A stretch of DNA of 5,845 nt. It comes from Deltaproteobacteria bacterium (GTDB lineage Bacteria; SAR324; NAC60-12). Every line of letters begins with the position of its first letter. Within the stretch, counting starts at the first letter, position 1. Positions 1 to 4,716 of the stretch are shown piece by piece. The notes under the pieces were generated by a model, which worked only from the letters and a program-made list of their open reading frames with translations, was not told where the DNA came from and made no database searches. The position numbers and the translations under genes are program-made. The stretch covers positions 1 through 5,845 of the forward strand of contig PBZZ01000069.1 in NCBI GenBank assembly GCA_002730365.1, given 5' to 3'.

Positions 1-376
1 TCAACTTGCTATCTAATTTCTGGATTAATTTTTCTAAGTCTAATTCTAAATCGTCTTCAGGCAGGAAGTATTCTGTAGGCGTTTCGATCACGTCAAATGC
101 AACTTCACTTATAACATCTAAATCAACTATTTGCTGCACTTCTAATGAGTTCTCAGAGAATTGAATTATTGATGGCAAATGAACTTGAGTACTTGGAGCA
201 ACTGAATTTTCTGCCAACCGAATTTGAACAGCACTAACGAGAGGAGTGGGATAGTCTTTTGAGAGAGTTAGAGTGGAAAGGAAGAACAGATGAGTGAGGA
301 TGGAAATAAACAGGATGATTATTTCCAAATAGTTCAGTTGTGGGGTTGATTTAGTACGTTGATTAGTTTTTTTCAA
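1..376 (-). CDS. N-terminal part of a single-pass membrane-anchored protein, possibly TonB/TolA-like; runs off the left edge
   Basis: The minus-strand frame is open for 125 codons from a TTG at 376-374 to the window edge, with an in-frame TGA just upstream of that TTG. The start MKKTNQRTKSTPQ is a short basic cytoplasmic tail. Residues about 15-38 (LNYLEIIILFISILTHLFFL, then STLT) form one strong membrane segment. The rest is predicted to be periplasmic: first VSAVQIRLAEN, then an increasingly acidic stretch ending in EDDLELDLEKLIQKLD. This N-in, single-anchor layout is seen in TonB/TolA-type energy transducers and other anchored periplasmic proteins, but the diagnostic C-terminal domain is outside the window and the usual Pro-rich spacer is not seen, so the family is a guess. 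The start lies inside the last codons of gatC (14-nt overlap), suggesting coupled translation. There is no ATG before the membrane segment. The open frame with sensible topology supports a real gene; the exact start is less certain. Confidence 0.6.
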   Translation of the reverse strand, partial: MKKTNQRTKSTPQLNYLEIIILFISILTHLFFLSTLTLSKDYPTPLVSAVQIRLAENSVAPSTQVHLPSIIQFSENSLEVQQIVDLDVISEVAFDVIETPTEYFLPEDDLELDLEKLIQKLDSKL

Positions 377-641
377 TCACTCTTGGTACTTTGAAAAACT
401 TTCCCTCCAAATAAGGACTGAATTGATCAGGGGAAACATCAGAGTCTGAACAAATGTCTTCACGGCCATTCACTTGTAGTTGATCATCACGGTCTGCTAG
501 TTCACCTACATCTACCTCTTTAAGCTTTTCAAAATATTTCAAAATGATTGTAAATTGTCCCACGAACTTTCCTACTTCTTCATCTGTTAGTTCAAGCGAA
601 GAAAGGGCAGCAATTTTTCTTACATCTTCTGGCTTAAACAT
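363..641 (-). CDS. gatC: Asp-tRNA(Asn)/Glu-tRNA(Gln) amidotransferase subunit C
   Basis: GatC is the small subunit of the cytoplasmic GatCAB complex, which converts Glu-tRNA(Gln) and Asp-tRNA(Asn) to the amidated forms; it wraps around and stabilises GatA/GatB. From the ATG at 641 the protein has 92 residues, near the usual 95-100. Family landmarks are VRKIAALSSLELTDEE (residues about 7-22), the QFTIILKYFEKLKEVDV helix and its exit, a conserved RED (GREDICSD), and the C-terminal FFKVPRVIE. The frame also extends to a TTG at 659, but the ATG gives the normal family N-terminus (MFKPEDVRKIA) and has a weak purine-rich AGAGAA about 8 nt upstream, so I prefer it. The first 8 nt (ATGTTTAA) overlap the end of fabZ, implying translational coupling. 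gatA and gatB are not in this window; the next gene encodes a membrane protein. Confidence 0.93.
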   Translation of the reverse strand: MFKPEDVRKIAALSSLELTDEEVGKFVGQFTIILKYFEKLKEVDVGELADRDDQLQVNGREDICSDSDVSPDQFSPYLEGKFFKVPRVIEKN

Positions 642-1095
642 TTGTGGAATTCTCTGCAAAGACGGGCTGTAGCATTAATTTGATTTCAGCTTGCGCTACT
701 AACTTCCCCTCGACATGAGCTTTGCCCTCTAATACCCAAAGACTTTGACGATTTGCTTTTGCTGTTGTAGTCAAAACTACTTGATCTCCAGGCACTACTG
801 GATAACGGAATCTAGATTTTTCGATCCCTGCAAAAAAAACAAGTGATTGTTTGACAACTTCCTCAGGTGTTATTGAGTGAATAACGATTCCTCCAACCTG
901 CGCCATGGCCTCTACGATCATCACTCCTGGCATGACTGCCATTTGCGGAAAATGTCCTTGAAAAACCTGCTCATTTGCAGTGACGTTCTTGATTGCCTTG
1001 CAGGAACTACCTGGATCCAACTCCAGAACCCTATCAATAAGCAGCATCGGGTAGCGGTGTGGGAGGATTCGCTTAATTTCTTCTAGATTCATCAT
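634..1095 (-). CDS. fabZ: 3-hydroxyacyl-[acyl-carrier-protein] dehydratase FabZ
   Basis: FabZ dehydrates (3R)-hydroxyacyl-ACP to trans-2-enoyl-ACP in the type II fatty-acid synthesis cycle in the cytoplasm. The 153-residue length matches the family (about 150). It is a single hot-dog domain: LPHRYPMLLIDRV (11-23), the active-site segment QGHFPQMAVMPGV (46-58) with catalytic His48, then MIVEAMAQVGG with catalytic Glu62 on the central helix, then FFAGIEKSRFRYPVVPGDQ (88-105). The segment after GHFP usually reads xxPxxPGV; here the first Pro is Ala53. Two ATGs in tandem (1095 and 1092) can start the protein, and neither has a strong ribosome-binding site. It lies 37 nt downstream of the Skp/OmpH gene, part of the common skp-lpxD-fabZ-lpxA order, but lpxD and lpxA are absent here. 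The stop overlaps the start of gatC. Confidence 0.97.
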   Translation of the reverse strand: MMNLEEIKRILPHRYPMLLIDRVLELDPGSSCKAIKNVTANEQVFQGHFPQMAVMPGVMIVEAMAQVGGIVIHSITPEEVVKQSLVFFAGIEKSRFRYPVVPGDQVVLTTTAKANRQSLWVLEGKAHVEGKLVAQAEIKLMLQPVFAENSTNV

Positions 1096-1132
1096 ATTAA
1101 CTTAGTTCTGTTTGAATTGATTATAAGCGTAA

Positions 1133-1651
1133 TCACTCACTGTTTTGATGCTTCAATGAATTGTAATAATCAATAATCTTTTGAGTGAGATCAGTTGTTT
1201 CCTCTTTCATATACAGAATCACCTGAGCAGCGTTTTTTTCTAGAACCAAATCATAGTCACTTCTTTGAGAAACCGTTCTGATCGCCACCTTCAGATCTTG
1301 AAAAATTGCTTCTGTAAGTTTTCGTTCTTCTAGTCTAAGTTCCTGCTCAAACTGTCTGACTTTCTCCCTGAGAATTCGTTGCCTATTCTGGAGTTCTTGC
1401 TCTTTTTCCTGTTTTGCTTTGGGAGTCAGCAAAGGGTTATTACGTAGATCTTCAGCAATTTGCATCAGCTCCTCTTCTTCTACCTTGAACTCCTGCTGCT
1501 TTTGTCTTCCTCGACTCTCCAATATATTTTTGGAACGCATACCTTCTTCCGACTCGTTGAGAGCCCGATTGAGATCTACGACTCCAATTTCTAAGGCGTG
1601 CGCATCAGAGACCATGAAGACAAAAAGCATTATTAAAATCAGGTATCGCAT
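1133..1651 (-). CDS. skp: Skp/OmpH-family periplasmic chaperone
   Basis: Skp is a soluble, trimeric periplasmic chaperone that holds unfolded outer-membrane proteins on their way to the BAM machinery. The 172-residue protein starts with a signal peptide: MRYLILIMLFVFMVSDAHA, cleavable after the AHA motif at residue 19. The mature part opens with LEIGVVDLNRALNESEEG, the usual first strand and helix of the family (IGVVDxxxxL...S.EG). Residues about 40-115 are very rich in Glu, Lys, Gln and Arg in heptad-like spacing and should form the long coiled-coil tentacles. The C-terminal part (SDYDLVLEKNAAQVILYMKEETTDLTQKIIDYYNS) is the body strand and last helix typical of OmpH proteins. The start is an ATG with only a weak GAAG upstream. 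A spacer of about 100 nt separates it from the pentapeptide gene; fabZ follows after 37 nt. bamA is not visible in the window. Confidence 0.93.
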   Translation of the reverse strand: MRYLILIMLFVFMVSDAHALEIGVVDLNRALNESEEGMRSKNILESRGRQKQQEFKVEEEELMQIAEDLRNNPLLTPKAKQEKEQELQNRQRILREKVRQFEQELRLEERKLTEAIFQDLKVAIRTVSQRSDYDLVLEKNAAQVILYMKEETTDLTQKIIDYYNSLKHQNSE

Positions 1652-1688
1652 TAGCTTCAGAAATATTAAGATGGCAGGAAAATCAGAT

Positions 1689-1734
1689 GGTTAATTAGAT
1701 AATCTTTAACCCTAACACAGTTGATGAACGTTCA
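1689..1734. repeat. Small dyads in the spacer between the pentapeptide gene and skp
   Basis: Two short symmetric sequences occupy the 100-nt spacer upstream of skp: GGTTAA at 1689-1694 with TTAACC at 1706-1711 (6-bp arms, 11-nt centre), and the perfect 10-bp palindrome TGAACGTTCA at 1725-1734. They could be operator half-sites or chance in A+T-rich DNA. The palindrome has the GAAC/GTTC halves of a LexA Cheo box but lacks the four-base spacer, so it is not called as one. No convincing -35/-10 pair was found here. Confidence 0.2.
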
Positions 1735-1751
1735 AAGCCTAAAAGAATAAA

Positions 1752-2219
1752 TTATTGGATGCATTTCCCCAGCGATCCCTCTTTACAAATCTGACCGTTG
1801 GTCCAGACAGCCCCTTTCAGAGCCGTTCCTATCAACTTAGTATCCTCTAGTAAGGCTCCAGTCAAGTTGGCCTCAAATAAAACTGCTTCTCTCAGATCTG
1901 CTCTAGTAAGATCTGCTCCCTTAAGGTTCACACCTTGAAGATTGGTTCGCTTCATATTGCTCCTCCCCAAGTTCGTTTCACTAAGATTTGCTCCTGTCAA
2001 ATCACTCTTGTAGAAATTTGCACGAAATAAATTTGATCCTCGTAAATTTGATCCTTGTAGTTCCATCTTTGATAGTTTTGCTTTGGTCAAACCGCACTCT
2101 TCGCAAATCTTGTCTTTCTTGAAGATTTCGAGATGTCCTTTATCAAATGCAACAATTTCATTTGTTCCCAATAATGTGAAAACTACAATAAGGTTCCAGT
2201 AAACTTGATTAGAGATCAT
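1752..2219 (-). CDS. Small exported pentapeptide-repeat protein
   Basis: From the ATG at 2219 this is 155 residues; the frame could begin one codon earlier at a TTG. A hydrophobic N-terminus (VYWNLIVVFTLLGTNEIVA) looks like a signal peptide or anchor, so export to the periplasm is inferred. From CGLTK (about residue 42) to AVWTN (about 141) I count 20 uninterrupted pentapeptides of the A(D/N)LxX type, for example SNLRG, ANLSE, ADLTR, ANLTG. At four per turn this predicts five coils of a right-handed quadrilateral beta-helix. Two cysteines precede or open the repeats (CEEC) and two follow (ICKEGSLGKC), so disulphide caps at the ends are plausible. The C-terminal WTNGQICKEGSLGKC tail resembles tails I recall from other bacterial pentapeptide proteins. 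The biochemical role is unknown; it is too short and lacks the features needed to call it a Qnr/MfpA gyrase-protecting protein. It sits between aroE and skp with spacers of 95-100 nt on each side. Confidence 0.88.
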   Translation of the reverse strand: MISNQVYWNLIVVFTLLGTNEIVAFDKGHLEIFKKDKICEECGLTKAKLSKMELQGSNLRGSNLFRANFYKSDLTGANLSETNLGRSNMKRTNLQGVNLKGADLTRADLREAVLFEANLTGALLEDTKLIGTALKGAVWTNGQICKEGSLGKCIQ

Positions 2220-2314
2220 CAAATGCCGAAATTAAATTAGTACTTTGATAACGCTTCTTCTGGTGGATGAAAAGAAAAGCCCTCTCGAAATGTAGCTAAA
2301 CTCGACATCACCTT

Positions 2315-3157
2315 TTAGATCTTTGAAAGATGCTCATCCAGTGCTTTGCGCATAATGATTTCGGGTGCCACTCTTCCTGTCCAGAATGAAAATGCTGCTG
2401 TTCCTTGATACAGCAGCATTCCTCCACCATTCAGATTTGGCAAACATAGCTTCTCGGCTTCAAGCAACAAAGGGGTTCGTGAAGGTCGATAAATTATATC
2501 TGCAACAGCACTCAAGTTATCAAATCTATTAAGTTTTGCAGGGCTAGAATACCCATCGCTTCCTACAGTTGTTGTATTGACTAACAAACTTAGCTCTTCT
2601 TTCTCAAGTTCTTCCAAGGTAACTGCGTTTACACTTTGCTGGCAAAATGATGCTTGAAGTAGTTCTACAAGGGCAACTGCTCGGTCATGATTGCGATTAC
2701 AAATATGCAACTGACTAACTCCAGCTTCTAGTAGCCCCACCGCAACCCCGCGTGCAGCACCTCCTGCTCCAAGCATTCCAACTGAACTACCAGACAAGTT
2801 AAGTCCTAGTGGTTTCAATGAGCGGATAAAGCCAATTGCATCAGTATTTTCTCCAATCCAATGTCCTGAGTCATTTCGGAGTGTGTTGACAGCACCAATC
2901 TTTTGGGCTGTATCAGTGACTTCATCTAGATATTGAAACACGTCACTCTTGTGAGGAACCGTGACATTGATTCCCTGAACATTTAGCGCAAGCAGACCTC
3001 GCAAGGCATCCCCCAATGAAGAGGATGAAACTCGGAAGGAAACATAAACAGCATCTATTTCCAAGGCAGCAAAAGCCGAATTTTGGAGCGAAGGAGAAAG
3101 AGAGTGAGAAATTGGATCGCCGATTACACCATAGATCTGTGTTGTGCCATGAATCAT
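2315..3157 (-). CDS. aroE: Shikimate dehydrogenase (NADP+)
   Basis: AroE reduces 3-dehydroshikimate to shikimate with NADPH in the cytoplasm, the fourth step of chorismate and aromatic amino-acid synthesis. Counted from the ATG at 3157 (280 residues, family about 270-290), the substrate domain shows YGVIGDPISHSLSPSLQN with the shikimate-binding serines, INVTVPHK with catalytic Lys70, and ENTDAIGF with catalytic Asp106. The nucleotide domain has GMLGAGGAARGVA (glycine-rich loop, about 127-139) followed by NRNHDRA, whose arginines fit NADP preference. It ends with NGGGMLLYQGTAAFSFWTG, the usual C-terminal motif. An upstream in-frame ATG at 3175 would add six residues (MRESES) and overlap the HPr gene by 14 nt, but it has no ribosome-binding site, whereas the 3157 ATG follows a GAGAGAG run. 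With that start the gene begins 4 nt after the HPr stop, so co-transcription with HPr and metK is likely. No key residue is missing. Confidence 0.95.
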   Translation of the reverse strand: MIHGTTQIYGVIGDPISHSLSPSLQNSAFAALEIDAVYVSFRVSSSSLGDALRGLLALNVQGINVTVPHKSDVFQYLDEVTDTAQKIGAVNTLRNDSGHWIGENTDAIGFIRSLKPLGLNLSGSSVGMLGAGGAARGVAVGLLEAGVSQLHICNRNHDRAVALVELLQASFCQQSVNAVTLEELEKEELSLLVNTTTVGSDGYSSPAKLNRFDNLSAVADIIYRPSRTPLLLEAEKLCLPNLNGGGMLLYQGTAAFSFWTGRVAPEIIMRKALDEHLSKI

Positions 3158-3160
3158 TGA

Positions 3161-3173
3161 CTCACTCTCTCTC
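3161..3173 (-). promoter_or_regulatory. Ribosome-binding site that favours the second aroE start
   Basis: A purine run GAGAGAG at 3173-3167, followed by TGAG, lies 9 nt upstream of the ATG at 3157. The alternative ATG at 3175 has no purine-rich element in front of it (CTGCACGATTCA). The site sits inside the last codons of the HPr gene, so aroE translation is probably coupled to HPr translation. The pairing is with the AG-rich half of the Shine-Dalgarno consensus only. Confidence 0.5.
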
Positions 3174-3431
3174 ATTGAATCGTGCAGAAATCAATTTTAC
3201 AGTTGCATCGAGTGCTTCTTGCTCATCCTCCCCGGTTGCTTCAATTGTGATTTGTGTACCTTGAGTACCAGCAAGCATCAATACATCCATGATAGTTTTG
3301 GCGTTAGCAGACTGCCCACCTTTTTTTAAAAACACCTTTGATCGGAACTGAGTTGTCAGCTTAACCAATTGAGCAGCTGCCCGCGCATGCAAACCCAATC
3401 TGTTGATGATTTCAACATCTTTAGAAACCAT
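3162..3431 (-). CDS. ptsH: HPr-family phosphocarrier protein
   Basis: HPr carries a phosphoryl group from enzyme I to EIIA proteins, for sugar uptake or for regulation (PTS-Ntr type). The 89-residue length matches the family. The phosphorylation motif NRLGLHARAAAQLVKL places the active His at residue 15 and Arg at 17, exactly the standard numbering. The second conserved region, SANAKTIMDVLML, corresponds to the usual NAKSIMGVMML; the regulatory Ser46 is replaced by Thr46 and the following Gly by Asp49. C-terminal GEDEQEALDATVKLI matches the last helix. It starts 3 nt after the metK stop, with only a weak CGGGA upstream, and ends 4 nt before the preferred aroE start. No enzyme I, EIIA or HPr kinase gene is in the window, so whether it serves transport or regulation cannot be told; the paralogue name (ptsH versus npr) is also uncertain. 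Confidence 0.93.
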   Translation of the reverse strand: MVSKDVEIINRLGLHARAAAQLVKLTTQFRSKVFLKKGGQSANAKTIMDVLMLAGTQGTQITIEATGEDEQEALDATVKLISARFNERE

Positions 3432-3434
3432 CTA

Positions 3435-4592
3435 TCAAATTCCCGATTGCTCACGTAACGCAGCAGCCTTGTCTGTTTTTTCCCAAGAAAATTCCTCTAG
3501 TTCCCTCCCAAAATGTCCGTAAGCGGCTGTTTTTCTAAAAATTGGCCGAAGCAGATTTAACGTTTTGACAAAACGCCCGGGTTTCATCTCAAAATTTTTC
3601 CTAATCAATCCTGAAATTTCCTCTTCACTAATTTTATTCGTCCCAAATGTATCCACAGATACTGAGACTGGCTCTGCAACCCCAATTGCGTAAGCTAACT
3701 GAACTTCACATCTCTGCGCCAGGCCAGCAGCCACCACATTTTTAGCAATATACCTGGCCAAGTATGCTGCTGATCGATCCACCTTGGATGGATCCTTACC
3801 TGAGAATGCACCACCCCCATGCCGACCCATACCGCCATAGGTGTCAACAATAATTTTTCTACCCGTCAATCCCGCATCACCTTGAGGGCCTCCGATCACA
3901 AACCGTCCTGTCGGGTTTAAATGATATTGAATGTTACCCTTGTCAAATTGAGGTGGAATCACCTTAGCAATTACCTCTTTCTTCAAATCTTCATGTAAAC
4001 GAGACTGCTCAATTTCTGGGGCATGCTGTGTACTAATCACGATAGCGTTGACCTCTAATGCCTGACCATCAATATATCGCACGGTAACTTGGGATTTACC
4101 GTCAGGACGAAGATAGGGCAGCGTGCCGTTTTTTCGAACCTCGGTAAGCCTTGCCGTCAATTGATGCGCCAACGAAATTGGAAGTGGCATCAATTCGGGA
4201 GTTTCGTCACAAGCATATCCAAACATCAATCCTTGGTCACCTGCACCCTGCTCTTTGCCATCGTTTTCATCAACACCTTGTGCGATATCAGCAGATTGCT
4301 GGTCTAAGGCGATCAAAACTGCACAGGTATCAGAATCAAATCCCATTGCTGAATTTGTGTAGCCAATCTCTTTTATCTTTTGCCGAACTACCCTTTGAAA
4401 ATCCACCTGTGCCGTAGTTCTCACCTCTCCAGCAACGACGACCATTCCCGTTGTAACCAAGGTTTCACAGGCCACACGACTGTTGGGATCTTCCGTCAGC
4501 ATTGCATCCAAAATCGCGTCAGAAATATTATCAGCAATTTTATCAGGGTGGCCTTCAGTCACACTTTCTGAAGTAAAAAGGAGTTCTCGCAT
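3435..4592 (-). CDS. metK: S-adenosylmethionine synthetase
   Basis: MetK makes S-adenosylmethionine from methionine and ATP, releasing phosphate and diphosphate; it is the cell's methyl-donor enzyme and acts in the cytoplasm. The 385 residues match the bacterial family (about 380-400) and all three domains are present. Visible motifs: [24 protein letters not shown] at the N-terminus with His15 and Asp17 (ATP and metal binding), Glu43 in the ACETLVTTG strand, GEVRTTA (55-61), [12 protein letters not shown] (116-127) containing the family signature hexapeptide, and the P-loop-like [19 protein letters not shown] (259-277). The start is the only family-consistent one; no good Shine-Dalgarno sequence is seen before it. 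The 120-nt leader contains a nested inverted repeat and a TTGACA box. HPr follows after 3 nt. No catalytic residue appears altered. Confidence 0.98.
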   Translation of the reverse strand: MRELLFTSESVTEGHPDKIADNISDAILDAMLTEDPNSRVACETLVTTGMVVVAGEVRTTAQVDFQRVVRQKIKEIGYTNSAMGFDSDTCAVLIALDQQSADIAQGVDENDGKEQGAGDQGLMFGYACDETPELMPLPISLAHQLTARLTEVRKNGTLPYLRPDGKSQVTVRYIDGQALEVNAIVISTQHAPEIEQSRLHEDLKKEVIAKVIPPQFDKGNIQYHLNPTGRFVIGGPQGDAGLTGRKIIVDTYGGMGRHGGGAFSGKDPSKVDRSAAYLARYIAKNVVAAGLAQRCEVQLAYAIGVAEPVSVSVDTFGTNKISEEEISGLIRKNFEMKPGRFVKTLNLLRPIFRKTAAYGHFGRELEEFSWEKTDKAAALREQSGI

Positions 4593-4611
4593 TTCAGTTC
4601 TAATTCTAGTT

Positions 4612-4710
4612 AGGTGATTAGGAAAGTTTTAAGAGGTTCAAATCAGTTAATAGTAGGGTGGGAATTAGCTCAAAATGTAGCTGATTTGAATTACGTAAAG
4701 CGGCTCACCT
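4612..4710 (-). promoter_or_regulatory. Nested inverted repeat in the metK leader (candidate cis-regulatory element)
   Basis: Seen directly: a perfect 10-bp inverted repeat, TTCAAATCAG at 4637-4646 and CTGATTTGAA at 4681-4690 (plus-strand reading), separated by 34 nt. It is enclosed by a second 6-bp pair, AGGTGA at 4612-4617 and TCACCT at 4705-4710. In the metK-sense RNA these could form a two-tier stem with an internal loop, ending about 20 nt before the start codon. It does not look like an intrinsic terminator: the stem is A+T-rich, the loop is long and no U-tract follows. I cannot match it to SAM-I, SAM-II, SAM-III, SAM/SAH or SAH riboswitch consensus sequences by eye. It could be a leader RNA structure, a DNA operator overlapping the promoter, or chance. 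The function is unknown. Confidence 0.4.
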
Positions 4711-4716
4711 TGTCAA
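4688..4716 (-). promoter_or_regulatory. Possible sigma70-type promoter for metK
   Basis: A perfect -35 hexamer TTGACA (4716-4711) overlaps the stop codon of the upstream TPR gene. At 17-nt spacing the -10 position reads TAATTC (4693-4688), which matches TATAAT poorly, so the call is tentative. Transcription would then begin near 4682, inside the inverted repeat, which would make that repeat an operator-like DNA site rather than a complete RNA hairpin. The position just upstream of metK fits a separate transcript for metK-HPr-aroE. Confidence 0.3.

Noticed and set aside
1419..1694. Plus-strand 91-codon frame opposite skp, rich in Ser, Cys and Arg.
   Set aside because: Low-complexity serine runs are the antisense image of the Glu/Lys-rich coiled coil of Skp; not a separate gene.
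1725..1734. Perfect palindrome TGAACGTTCA as a possible LexA/SOS box.
   Set aside because: The Cheo-type box needs four bases between GAAC and GTTC; here the halves abut, and the neighbouring genes are not SOS genes.
2284..2297. CTCGAAATGTAGCT here resembles CTCAAAATGTAGCT at 4669-4682 in the metK leader (13 of 14 bases); both are in spacers.
   Set aside because: A 13/14 match somewhere in a 5.8-kb window on either strand is expected by chance a few times; there is no shared structure around the two copies.
2220..2314. Possible intrinsic terminator after aroE (T-rich CTTTTCTTTTC on the minus strand).
   Set aside because: No G+C-rich hairpin precedes the T-rich stretch; only a 4-base TCGA/TCGA pair is present. 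No convincing promoter was found here either.
2315..3157. AroE NTTTVGSDG segment as a possible loss of the family motif.
   Set aside because: E. coli AroE has the comparable NATSSGISG there, and all catalytic and cofactor motifs are intact, so the enzyme looks normal.
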